A DNA stretch of 64,000 bases, taken from Lamellibrachia satsuma. Lineage: Eukaryota > Annelida > Polychaeta > Sabellida > Siboglinidae. The position numbers were made by a program, and so were the translations under genes. The notes under the pieces are model-generated. The model searched no databases, had not been told where the DNA came from, and was given only the letters and a program-made list of their open reading frames with translations. The stretch spans positions 3,920,536 through 3,984,535 of the forward strand of contig BSQZ01000018.1 of NCBI GenBank assembly GCA_033239005.1. The letters are read 5' to 3'. This document shows positions 33,943 through 45,865 of the stretch, piece after piece. How positions within the stretch are numbered: the stretch's first letter is position 1; each line of letters begins with the position of its first letter.

Positions 33943-36782
33943 TCAGTTTTTCCCTGATGAACCAAAGCCGCCATCCCCCCGCTCAGTGTCCTCCAAGCTC
34001 TAAAATAGAACATAATAACAACTTTATTAGTGGCAGTAAGTGAAGATTTTCATTACCACAAGAAATCCATCCTGTATGACTAATTTATCAGTTGTAATTA
34101 ATGAGCTGTAATGATAAATTATGTCACGAGTATATGTATTTTTGTAATAACTCTGAAACAATTTAAAGCAAAAGAACACTTTAAAAATAACAATTACATT
34201 CAGCACTCATCCACCCACTGTATAGAAATAAAAATATACAATTATTGACAATCAGTCGGTGTATCGCATAAACGGAGTTCATCATTGACATCACGTTTCT
34301 TACTTGATTTCACTTTTTGAAATCACTGAAACGTGGTGCTGACCGTCTCGTTCAACTTACATCCAACTCCACAAGCTCTGGAAGATAAATCCGCTCAAGA
34401 ATAAGTTGTGCTATTCGATCACCCATTTCCACTGCAAAAAAAAAACCGACAGCCAATCACATTGTGTGAAACAAGAATTTGCAATTTATGATATCACGTC
34501 ACGATTTCACAATATAAAACATTTGTATCTGTAGATAAATTTGCATAGCCATTACATTGAAATCCTATTCTACATGTTTAAAAAAAGTTAATAGTGAACT
34601 TTTGAATGTACAGTAGAATCCGTACTTTACAACCCTTAAACGTCCTGGCACAACATTGATGGTTTACCTTTGAATTCTTCAGTTCCAAAATTAAACAAAA
34701 TAACACCAACATTTCCTCGATAATCCTGGTCAATGACTCCAGCTGCAACAAAACCGTGACAAGTACAAAAGTAACTGGACATTTAATGGATGCATAACAA
34801 TAATATAGAGTGACGAAACTCAACAACATGCAAGTTAATAATTTGTATTCTCTTGGTAAATAAACTTACCCTAGGAGAAATTAATCAGAGCTGAGTAATG
34901 CAACAAGTAATTAAACGTAATTTTGGCTTTTAATTGCTACCCTGAAATTATTACTTATTGCACAGTTTACCAAAAGTAGACCAACAAGGTTTGTAAACTT
35001 TAATCATACGTAGTAATAGGGAAATGTTTGTCCATTCACAGTAATTATCTAATGTAAAAAACTATGCATCCTAAATTAATTCTTGATTAGAGAATATGTT
35101 GCACACTCACCTCCTACGTCTATGAAGTGTTTATGCGCGAGACCAGACCGTGGTGCTGCAAAGTACAGGGAGAACATTAATCAATACCAGGCCCTTCAAT
35201 ATACACAAAAATGTGTAATAAGGCATTATTACTTTAATTACAGGTACACCTTAAAAAATTAGTTTGTATGTTAATTAACAAAAACATAAAATTGCATTTA
35301 ATATCACTAATATAATCGTTTTTATTTGCATGCACACAACACAAAACATGCAAAGCAAGTTTATTTCTCGTTGCCAAAATGTCCAACTGTAAACAGAGAT
35401 TCTGGCCGAGTCACCTTTACACTTGGCTGGATCGAGGCCTACTTTTAGCACTTGCATCTGGCTGGCCAGTTCTAGGGACTGAAACAGTATGTCGATCACA
35501 CACACTGTTATCACTTACTGACACACTCACCTATGCGCCCATAACAGCCACCGGGTAATGCTATCTGGATATCAGTTTTTGCCAACATCTTTCCTTTTGG
35601 TTCAATCACATAGTCATATGCACTGAAACATACATATATCATATTAATATAGTTGGTGTGTCTTTACAATAGGTGCTAACTGAACGAGCATCTTAAGACC
35701 AGTGTTAATTAGATTTGCACATAATACACAAGTTATATATTTGCATAGATGTTTTAGCAGCTTTCACAGGAAGATGTTGCACTGTATTTGTTGGTAGAGA
35801 TTACATGCTGTTGAGTAACTATCAGAGTATAGCTGATGTACTTTTATGCCCATGTTCTTTACTATGGCAAGGTGGGACTGATGTCCACCAATCACAAAGT
35901 GGGGTTTTGGCAAGCTGGATTTTGAAGTTGTTTCTTGTATTCCTAATTAGCAGTAAATAGTGGAGAATACCATTTACAGGCATGATTCAAAGAAATGTTC
36001 TTTGGTAATAAACACCGACATAACAAAATCTGTTTGCCAACTAATTGTCTTGGAAAATTTCCCCAGCTGAGGAAAAACGTGCCATTTGGTATCTTGGATA
36101 ACTGATTTTCATGATTTGTGAAAAATTACAAAAACGTCATTAATGACATTAGTCATTACTACGTTAGTAGAATTTTTCATACACATTAACGAAAACGCAA
36201 TTTTGGTGACAACTGCGCAAGATTGGCACTAATTGTCTAATGCTGGATATTTTCTAATGTCATGCCATTCCCACGGCCACGCGGCCAATGGCAATGGCCA
36301 ATGCAATGCCAATGTCAATGGACCCACACATGCACCCCAAGCAAAGTAATGCAATCTACTTGCCCTTTTCCACTTAAAATATTTAGTTATTTTGTCTTTG
36401 TATGTCACAATTTGTATTTGAAAATGAAGAACTGTCTACTACTAATCTTCCTCATAAATCCGACCGTAAACTAACTACAAACTGTCGACGCCACGGTCCG
36501 TACGGCTGCACCGGCGTACCTGTAAAGATCATAACCAGCTGCCTGTTTTGATCCTTTCGTCGGCACGACAGCATTGGTAGTAAGTTTTGAGAATTTTAAA
36601 ACCACTCGGCTATCAACGTCAGCAAGACGTGGAGCTTTCGTAACAGGACAGTCTTCGGTTTCTCCAGCAGCCGGCATCTTCAGTGTTGTCAGTGTTCTCG
36701 CCGATGGGGTTAACAAAAGTGATTTACCCACGGCAATCAAAATTTGGCGGGAATATCCCATCAGGCTCGACGAAGGGATCAT
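33943..36782 (-). CDS. DUT: dUTPase (6 exons, complete)
   Basis: The enzyme hydrolyses dUTP to dUMP and pyrophosphate, keeping uracil out of DNA. Minus-strand exons: 36782-36520, 35622-35531, 35155-35111, 34742-34668, 34431-34361, 33999-33943; phases agree, giving 200 residues. All five trimeric dUTPase motifs are present: AAGYDLYSAYDY (from residue 81), PRSGLA (120-125), [14 protein letters not shown] (135-148), [12 protein letters not shown] (from 162) and the C-terminal [12 protein letters not shown] (189-200). The first 35 residues ([20 protein letters not shown], then LLLTPSART) are basic and hydroxylated with no acid, like a mitochondrial presequence. A second ATG at codon 36 ([10 protein letters not shown]) would give a shorter nuclear/cytosolic form. 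A good acceptor (TTTTTCAG) just upstream at 36,822 suggests a 5' UTR exon further out. Confidence 0.97.
36258..36333. repeat. GGCCAATGGCAATGCC patch upstream in DUT intron 1
   Basis: The GC-rich run of GCCAATGGCAATGGCCAATG words, preceded by TCATGCCATTCCCACGGCC, shares vocabulary with the patch at 28,441-28,555. It lies in DUT intron 1 (35,623-36,519). Confidence 0.7.
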
Positions 36783-36822
36783 TTCGGCACAGAATGTTTT
36801 ATAATTACGAGTGTCGCTCACC

Positions 36823-37738
36823 TGAAAAATAAAATAAATCGTATTTAAGGCTCACAAGTAGATACACAGTTTATCCTTAGTAGAAAATAATTAATAATTA
36901 AGTTCCTACCTGTATAATAAACGGTTAATTGAAATGTGAATAATATATGGTTCATATTATATAGGAAACACATTTTTAGAGCACATATTTTGAATATGAA
37001 TGCTACATGTTGGAAAAGTATATATAGTTATTTGCCATTAAACTATTTAAATATTTTGAATTAATAAATAATATTCATTAACTCATGCAGCCGCTAAATA
37101 TGTTTTCTGAATTTACGTATCTTATTATAATCCACCGTGAGAATATGTTTGTATGATATAAACTACTCCAAGACGTTTTGCATCTCGGGCGGGCGCCAAA
37201 CTTTCAGGGGTTTAATCTACAGTTACACGGTATTATTACAGTATATGGGTCGTCTGTCTTAATGTTTTTCGAAATTCACCCGCTGTTACCCTTTCTACGT
37301 AAAATCGAATTACTCTGACAGTAATTGCGTACAACTGTCCGCAACGCTATGCGACCAATCAGCACAATTGTTGACAACGTAATGCGTCGTTTTTTTGAGT
37401 GTCCAAAGTTACGTAATACAAGGGAGGTCCGGCGTAGGTGGGTTATCTTATCTTAAGGGCAAGGCGTCGCTACACGTTACTATATAACTGCATGTCAGTC
37501 CTTCGTCGCAATCTCAAGGCATTGACTGCATGGCAGCACCAAGTACTAAGGTATATAGATGGATAATTCTGTGATGATGTTTTGTATCCTGATATTTGGT
37601 AAACACGAACTACCAAGTTATCCCGTCCGGAGGATGGGCATTTTTGCTAATGTATAATTATTATAGTATCAATATTTGACAATAACGCCATGCTTGTTTC
37701 GCCTAAATCCGTATTGTTGACTTAAAATTCCCGCACTA
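36823..37738. other. DUT 5' flank
   Basis: The first half is AT-rich. From about 37,180 it becomes GC-balanced with TATATAA at 37,481 and, 48 bp on, an ATG at 37,531 followed by MAAPSTK and a GTATAT donor-like site. This could be a plus-strand promoter and first exon, but I found no partner exon. Confidence 0.35.
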
Positions 37739-38101
37739 TTATCAAGAGTATAACTGGTTACCTTGACGGCAATTGTAAATAGACATCATGAAAAACTATG
37801 TCAGTGTTTATATACGAAAAACATCTTTAATGTACATAACATTGCAAGTTACTGCCGACTGACTGAAACACAGTCGCATAATTCAGATTGAAATAAACCA
37901 AATGCTGAAATCAGCATAAAATAATATTATAAAATTCAACAGAAATGCAGTGAAAATGCACAAATTCTACATACTGCATGCTGTTTTAGATGCAGTGCGT
38001 ATATCACAAGATAAACTAACTGTCCATCGAGATCCACAGAACGCCCACCCTCACAACATTTCAGTTTTTCCCTGATGAACCAAAGCCGCCATCCCCCCGC
38101 T
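37739..38101 (-). pseudogene. Partial duplicate of the DUT last exon and 3' UTR
   Basis: The segment repeats 33,604-33,983 in the same orientation, with few substitutions, one 17-bp-scale deletion (CACATGATCAGATATCAG region) and a 2-bp insertion near the stop codon flank. It includes the minus-strand frame for [12 protein letters not shown] and stop, then breaks in the middle of the codons for the terminal exon. It has no splice acceptor, so it is a dead fragment placed 1 kb upstream of the DUT start. Confidence 0.95.
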
Positions 38102-38329
38102 TGCTATCTCCTACTAACACTGTGCGTGTGTGTGTTTGATAAGATTGATAACTATACTTATCAACCACTTTTTCACATTATGTGACCCGTCTTATGGTAG
38201 ATTCATAAGCTTAGCGTGCAACAGGCTGATAAAATGCCACGTGAGCGACATACTACGCAGCGCAGTATCCGAATGAAATAATGAATTGCTCCCTCAGTAA
38301 ACAAGTATACTTCCTGTTGCCTTGTCTCT

Positions 38330-38371
38330 GGTGATCTCGGCCTGGTCTCTAGTGATCTCGGCCTCGTGTTG
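38330..38371. repeat. Inverted copy of the KTI12-upstream GGCCGAGATCAC repeat
   Basis: GGTGATCTCGGCCTGGTCTC...GGCCTCGTGTTG is the reverse complement of 41,924-41,965 with one mismatch in 42 bases, 3.5 kb away. Confidence 0.9.
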
Positions 38372-39352
38372 TAATACATAATTAAGAGTTTTTATGCCAC
38401 TTTTAAGCAATGTTGCGATATGCGTATGGATGGTCGTTATGTCACAAGTGACATATGTCGTAGACGATGATAAATAATAGATTTGGACGATTTGTAAAAA
38501 TTAATTTTACGTTTCAATTATGTTGTTCACGCACTGAACATAAATCGATAATTATTTGTTGTAATGTTGGCAGGGACTCTGCCGTATATATACGCGTTTT
38601 AGACGTTACTTGTTATCGCCCATCGTCGAGCGCTATAGATGGTACTGGCGCTGTATAATTCGTCGAAATCAAATAAAGTGAAGTATGTAAAGTTCATTAT
38701 GTTTGCAGTCTCCATCCTCCATGTTAATGTGTGTTACATATACATGATATATGATTCATCATTGTATCATGTATATTGTATGTCATTTTATGCCAATGTT
38801 TTGGTAGTAATTAATACAACCAAAAAAAGAAAAAAATTCAGGCAAATATGAAAACAACATTTCATTTATTAAGCACATGCTTGCTTCTTACTGAAATGTC
38901 TGCATAATTAAAATTCAGATCTGCCACCACACATATAATTCCAACACGTAACCATCTAATGGAACACACTGATATAAAACACTAAAGGAACATACTGATA
39001 TATAAAGACTAATGGGACATAATATAGCAACAAAGACTAAATGGAGCACTAACATCAGTTGGAACACAGTAATATAAAAGAGTAATGGTATATACTATTA
39101 ATAAAAAAACTAATGGAGCACACTAACATCAAAGAAAAAATGTATCACACTAATATAAAAGACCAATGGAACATACTAATAACAAAGACTAATGGAGCAC
39201 ACTAACATCACATAATAATGAAACACACTAATATTAAAGACTGATACATATACAAACAATAAAGGATAATGTCATATTAGTATAATGCACTAATGGTAAA
39301 TATGGATAATGTACGCACAAATGCAGAACATGTATACGTAGAACAGATGTTT
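38372..39352. other. AT-rich interval with TAATGGAACACACTAATAT-type short repeats
   Basis: From 38,950 to 39,250 the words CTAATGGAACACAC, TAATATAAAGAC and ACTAACATCA recur at irregular 30-45 bp spacing, a decayed minisatellite. No gene is supported. Confidence 0.55.
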
Positions 39353-40860
39353 CTAAGTACTAATAATTACAATATTTTCTTGATACATGTAACCATCTAA
39401 TCGAACGGCATCACCGGGCCCAGACGTGTCGATTCCAAGATCACATGCGACAGCTGAAAGGAAGCGATCACAATCAGTCGGTGAATTAATGTAATTGTTA
39501 ATTTTGAATAAGTTAAATAACCACATCGTAATTTGCATAACACATCCCACGAAGAAGAAAAAGTAAAGGGATTACACCCGTGGTCTCTGTTGCCGTGTTG
39601 TTGCCGCCAAAACTGAAGCCCAGTTGAAAATAGCCGACTGAGCTGTTCGCAAGGGGAGCAGTGGGTGTTACTGAGGCTACCGGTGCGTGTCGGAATGGCG
39701 GCGGCGGCGGTGTGTGCACCTTCAAAGAAGACACTTTCTGGCACATTACAAAAATTAACCGCGTAATGAATGCACACTTGTAGCAGTAAACAATTCTTTC
39801 ACATTTCTACATTCATGCCATACTACAGGACATTGCGGTTTTTAGATTTATTTATTTATGAAATTCAATGTTGGCATTGTTGGCTTCACTGACAATGAGA
39901 GCCACCCATTTCTTTTTGGTGCTCTTATATGTTACCTCAACTTACATGTGGTGCGATCTGCCTGTCATCCTTTGCCTCCATTGGTTCCTCGATGGCCATT
40001 GATGCATCAAGGCACTCGATGCATCTCCAGTGGGGAAGGTCAACCGATCCCTTCACCAGATGTCTGTAAGTGGTTCTGCTCATACCGGCGAATTTAATAA
40101 TTAAAAACTAACATTACATTACGATATACATTTTCTATGATCTGGTGGGGTGGGTGATAATCCAACCAGTGCACAAAGCACATAAAAGGAAAGACTGTTG
40201 TAGGATTTACTGGATTGCTGTTGTCGAAATGGGAGTGAAACAATGAGTTGCACTGTTGAGCGCGCGCGAAACCAGACATTACTGTTTAACCAAGCTTGAA
40301 CAAAGGGAAAGGTAGACACCATTGTCGGGAAGAGGACACTAACAGAAACCTTCTTCATGCTCAAGTTACAGTTACACAGCAGTTAGATCAGTAAACATAT
40401 AACTGTTAAATTGCTAGTACACAACACAACGATAACCCCTCCGTATAGCCTACACTCATTGTTTGCTGGATATTCAAAGTGGCTTGAATTTGCAATTCAC
40501 TCACGTTACATTGCGGGTGGATAAGAACAGTTTCCTGAACTGTTATGTACATAAACTAACCGATACAAATTAAATCAACATGGAAAACCGGCATAACATA
40601 TTCGGCATACCTGTTCCGCATAGTCTGTGTTGCCAGCGGGTGCAACCATCGCACAACAGGGCCTCTTGACGCGCATTGACAATTCGCAAACAACTCAAAC
40701 AAGTTTCTTCGGACTGCACATCGTACGGCGATCGTAAATGATTATTGTAACTAATAGTCGTGTTTTCGCTCTGTATGTTGACCTTTGTGGTGAGTCCCCC
40801 TTCTAAATACCCCGGTGGTGGCTTACCTTCGCTTCTGATCGGCCAATCAGAGGTATGGTA
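39353..40860 (-). CDS. Small PHD-like zinc-finger protein gene, probably transposon-related (about 4 exons, 5' end unresolved)
   Basis: Minus-strand blocks: about 40,860-40,611, about 40,085-39,946, 39,737-39,578 and 39,453-39,353. The first holds EETCLSCLRIVNARQEALLC then DGCTRWQHRLCGTG, and the second GMSRTTYRHLVKG, DLPHWRCIECLD. Together C-x2-C, C-x2-C, H-x2-C, C-x2-C make a complete PHD-like finger. Blocks 2, 3 and 4 join in phase (CAT|AAA; G|CT) with normal donors and acceptors, ending with ACDLGIDTSGPGDAVRLDGY and TAG. Block 2 has no AG acceptor at the position the frame needs (GCCG|GTATG), so splicing is odd there or a base has changed. Similar fingers occur in invertebrate proteins linked with FLYWCH/MULE-type elements, from memory. 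The initiator Met is not identified. Confidence 0.6.
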
Positions 40861-41923
40861 TATCTGATTGGACCGCTTGTCTTATCCCTAACAATCGACC
40901 CGCCTGCCACCTGAGCGTACCGCTTCGTAACATAAAGCCCATTCATTCATTCTGGTGTTCTCCTTTAGCCGCCACAACAAAGCGATGTTTGATTGGGGAG
41001 ATCAACAACCCCAACACAAGTACAATTGGTGTGAAGCTATTGTACGACATAACTGGCACTGCAATCATCTTTTCCGTTAAGTTGGTTAACTGTAATATTT
41101 ACCGAATTACGATCGCATTTCACATAGATTTCAAGCACTGCCTGCACTAATTCTCACTGGAACCTAAGCCTTCACTGTTGTATATGCGGAGGTGTTATGT
41201 CCTACTAAGAAGATCGTCGTCATCACTATCATCATCTGTCATCTGTGAGTTTTGCTATGGACGACTAGATGATGCTTGATGTTGAAACGTTTGATATTTC
41301 TATCTATCTACGTCTATTTATATGTATTGTACTCTTATTGAATAAAGGGAGTGTAATGTTATTTTAATTGTAATTATGTTTTTAACTAGTGGCTTGGACT
41401 GAAGTGACGCAAGATCTACTCAAGTCCTCATTTCCCACTAAAAGCATTCATGGGCAACCATGGGAAACGCGGCTAGTAGGGTCTAACGGATTAATCTATT
41501 TCAGCTAGTGTTATTCATGTAGTCCTAGTCAATGTGTTTATTTAGAAACCGCTGATGTTCAAAGCTCTGTCTCATAGAATGGACATACAATGCTTCACAT
41601 TTACAACCGCGGTCGCTACGAACCAGGATTCAATCAATTGGAAACGTTGTGTAGATCAAAGACCACAGAAGTTTGCCTTCGTTACAAACATATTATGTCC
41701 GTTATTATCGATATTTCTCTGTACACTCTGTATTTTAAAATTCGGCTGAACAGTTTATAGGCAAAAAACGAGGAATTCCGAGGACATATTGAGAGAATTA
41801 TACAACTATATTTATTTATACGGCTTAAACACATTTTTTTACAGCGACCATAGATACAGAACAATAAGTACATACTACTACTATAATTATTTCGAAGGCA
41901 TAAACACTACTATTTCCATATCG

Positions 41924-42068
41924 CAACACGAGGCCGAGATCACCAGAGACCAGGCCGAGATCACCAGACACAAGGCCGAGATCACCAAAACAGGCCGAGA
42001 TCACCAAAACAGGCCGAGATCACTAAGGCCGAGATCCCGAAAGGCCGAGATCACTAGCGTCGTGTTGT
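41924..42068. repeat. GGCCGAGATCACCA minisatellite immediately upstream of KTI12
   Basis: Seven copies of AGGCCGAGATC(AC/CC) with spacers of 4 to 9 bp end 3 bp before the KTI12 ATG. The array is bracketed by CAACACGA and TCGTGTTG, an 8-bp inverted repeat. It must lie in the KTI12 5' UTR or core promoter unless transcription starts inside it. Confidence 0.92.
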
Positions 42069-42071
42069 AAA

Positions 42072-45000
42072 ATGCCGCTTGTAGCGATGTGTGGCATTCC
42101 TTCAAGTGGGAAAAGTACACGAGCAAAAGAATTAGAATCATATTTAAACAAAGAAAAGGGAGTAAATACGCGAATTATATCTGAAACTGACTTTGGTTTG
42201 GACAAGAATGTTACATATGCGGGTAAATCAGTATTTTCAATCTAATTCAAATATGCCATTCCATAAAAGGGTATAGATTGGATCTCGAAATGTTGTAGCG
42301 CATTGTAACAGCTAACCATATATGACGATATTCACGCTGTATTTAGCCAGTAATTCATATGAATAAATACCACTTGATGACACTGACGAATGTTTGACTG
42401 TAGATTCCATAAAAGAGAAGGAACTGAGAGGTAATCTGAAATCATCCGTTCAGAGGTATGTGCTATATGAAATATTTTACGTCATGTGTTTATGGAATTT
42501 ATCTTGCAATAATGTAGTTGTTATTCACTGCGTTTATGGTTAACATTTTATTCAGTTCATATTATGATTAACCATGTTTTAAAATATGTTGACGAAGATC
42601 TAAGATATTGAATTTTGATAAACGTTCGTGTCAAATTTAGTGATCATATTATTTCAATAGCCGAGTGTGCGTCGATAGCACATTGAGCTTACCAGTGTTT
42701 TCTTATCTTGTACTAAAAGCAGATGTTCCATAAATATTAATGGTAAAACGTCGCCGTCCGACAATATATATCATTTGTACGAATAAATTATATGATGTAT
42801 TTACTGGATAGCTATCAAGAATTGGATTAACATGTTAAATGTACAGCTAATGTTAACAATGCCAATGGCAATGCATGGAGATTACAGGATATATTATCTA
42901 AATGATATGCTATGATTTTTCAGGGCACTTAACAAAGAAGACGTAATTATTTTGGATTCATTAAATTACATAAAAGGTAAGATAGATACTTGTGACGACA
43001 AGTCTTATAAAACTTCGTATATCAGGCAAGCCCGGTTAGCTCAGTCGGTAGAGCATGGGACTCTTATCAGCTAACCAGCCAGGCTCGAGTTATCCCAGGG
43101 TCGTGGGTTCGAGCCCCACATCGGGCGCTCTTTTATTTATTTGTCTACTTTCTTGAATTATATTGTATTAAATATTCTAACAAAATAAACAGAATAATTT
43201 ATAGATTAATTACCAATTTTATTTCACTGGTATTTCTAGAAGACAACAGCGTAATAGTAATATTACTATTTAGTCTCATATTAAGAATTCTTTGTTATAA
43301 AATAATAGTTAGTTTAACAACTAAAAAAAATCTAATTGCTGAATTTATATGCTTATGTATGAGAATTTAAAAGCCAATATAAATTATTATGGTGATCCAT
43401 ATTTTTTATTAATCAGCTAACTGTTTTGGAGAACAACACAAGATTGTGTGATATAATTTTACTTAAGTTTTTATGCAATAGCCAATAGTAATCTGTTTGA
43501 CATTGTCTGTCAAAAGCAATGTTCTTGTGTTGATCCACAGGTTGTCGCTATGAGCTATACTGTGTCACCAAGTCCTGTCAGACACCACAATGCATTGTGA
43601 GTCTTCTCTTTTTTAGTGTTTAATGCTTCAATGACCCACCATTACTTATTATGCTCCACTCCATCTTTTCAAATTTTCCTAAGCCCCGGTAACAATCATT
43701 AAATTAAGTGCTAAGATAAATACACTGGGACTGGGAATGAGTATGTTCCTAATATATTTTTTAACTTATCATGGTATGTCTACAAAACATGAAAGGAATC
43801 TATAAAAAATCAAGACCATCTGACCAATTCAGATGTTTTCCCCAAATTCAATGATGTCAAGTATGTGTCCAGTATCTGGATACATTAGTACTCATTTTTA
43901 GATGTACACTATTCAAATAACCAATGCTAAACATTTCATTTCAGGTGGCTATGTCCTCTATGGACCTCTGTACGTGTTTTCATATTATTTGAGTCCTAAA
44001 TAGAGTATTGAAGTGAAATGTCAACAAGTGAATAGCATGTTGATATTGCATAAAATTTAGTCAAATTGTCTGGTTTGTTCATGATAAATGGCTACTTTCG
44101 TATTACTATTAAATGTTAACAATATTGTATGGTGTTTCTGTCCAGATCTATTGTGGTACAACTGTTGAGCTGGCTACTAAATGGAACAGGGGGAGGAAGG
44201 AAGGGGACATATACTCAGAAGACATGTAAGTCATCATAATTCACCTTATATTTGTAATCTCTTTATTTCTACAACAAACCAGATGTATTTTTAATACAAT
44301 ATTTGTTATTTTCAAATTACTCTATCTTTGTTTGCTATTATAAATTTAGTAAATGAATGTTAACAGAAAATCATAGATCAGAACGAACAATATATTATCT
44401 GTCGTCTATTTGAATTTTGGATGGAATTTGATACATGGGAAGTTGGAAGGATATTGTTCACAACATTGGTTGAAACCAGCATTTTTATAGAAACCAGTTG
44501 CAATTGCACACAATACAAATTTCATGGCTTAATGCAACTGTCCTATTGGTCACAACATTTTCAGAATCTGTGTAGAGATCCATAAAATAATCACAATGTT
44601 ACTTGGTTTACAACCAAATAAATAAATTTGTTTGGTTATTTTCCATCAGTTTCAACGAACTTGTGATGCGGTTTGAACCACCTGATTCAAGAAACCGATG
44701 GGATCGGCCATTGTTTGTCTTACAGTCGGAGGATGAGTTGCCATGCCAACAGATATACGAGGCACTGTTTCATTCAAAAGCTCCACCACCAAATCTCTCA
44801 ACGCTGTCTGTAAGTTTTAAGAGTATCAGAAGCAAACCTTGTTTATTTTGTATGTTGAGTAATAATAGTATACACTGTATTTATAATTCAAATTTTTTTG
44901 TGACACTTGTAATTTCTGGATGAAAAGGGGTCACCATACTGATGTTAACATGGTTATGGTAATAACAATCTAGAAATAGTAAAATTCAGATGCACTTCTG

Positions 45001-45802
45001 ATTTATCTGTGGTTTATAAATGCTTATCTAAATCTAATGTACCACAGGCTTGTCCTCACTATGACCTTCATTTGTGCAGGGAATATACGCCCATTGTTTA
45101 CTGATAATAACGTGACATAGAATGCAGTAAAGAAGATGTTATTAACCATAGTAAGAGGTTGTAATAACAGTACTCAGGGGTCACCAACTAAGATGAATTT
45201 TTCACAGAGTTAATATTTCTGCTTTCAGCAACCTATTTCATCTACAAATTTTCTCCACGAGTTGGACCAGATCACACAGCGTACTGTCAACGTAAGACTC
45301 TCTGTGTTGTCTGTAAATGCCTAAAATTTTTATTATGCATTATTAATCATAATATTCTATAGTCTGGCTTGAAGAGTCTATAAAAAATGGGAAAGAATAT
45401 ATCGTGACATGATGAAATTTATTAAAAAAATTAACAAATGATCTCAGTGGAATCCAGTTTGTGAAATAATAATAATAATTAAAAACGTAATATATATTTG
45501 AACAAATATAATATATGCCATAATAATGTACTTTGGAATAAATGATGATGAATTATGTTTCTGGTTGTAACACTGGTGGTGTTTGTAATGCAGGATTTAT
45601 TTGTTACATTGGCTGTTTCAGCTGATCATGGAAGCCCAGAAGACCTGTATGCCTGGAGATGCCTTGGCCGTACCTGGAGCTAAGGACAAGGTATATGTCA
45701 TGCATCAATGAATTGTTATCCTTCTGTTTGTGGTTGACCAGGTGTCACTTGTTAAAAAAAAATATATATATATATAGAAGCAAGTCAGTTCTTTGGATGA
45801 AT

Positions 45803-45865
<63 letters not shown>

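Noticed and set aside
36471..36821. DUT start at the GTG of 36,821
   Set aside because: It is preceded directly by TTTTTCAG and is not an ATG; the first ATG in frame is at 36,782.
37739..38101. Second dUTPase gene
   Set aside because: Only the terminal half-exon and 3' UTR are present, with no acceptor and no other exons nearby.
43061..43092. tRNA with an extended or aberrant anticodon loop, i.e. a pseudogene
   Set aside because: Stems, boxes A and B, terminator and the insert position after base 37 all fit a functional intron-containing gene.
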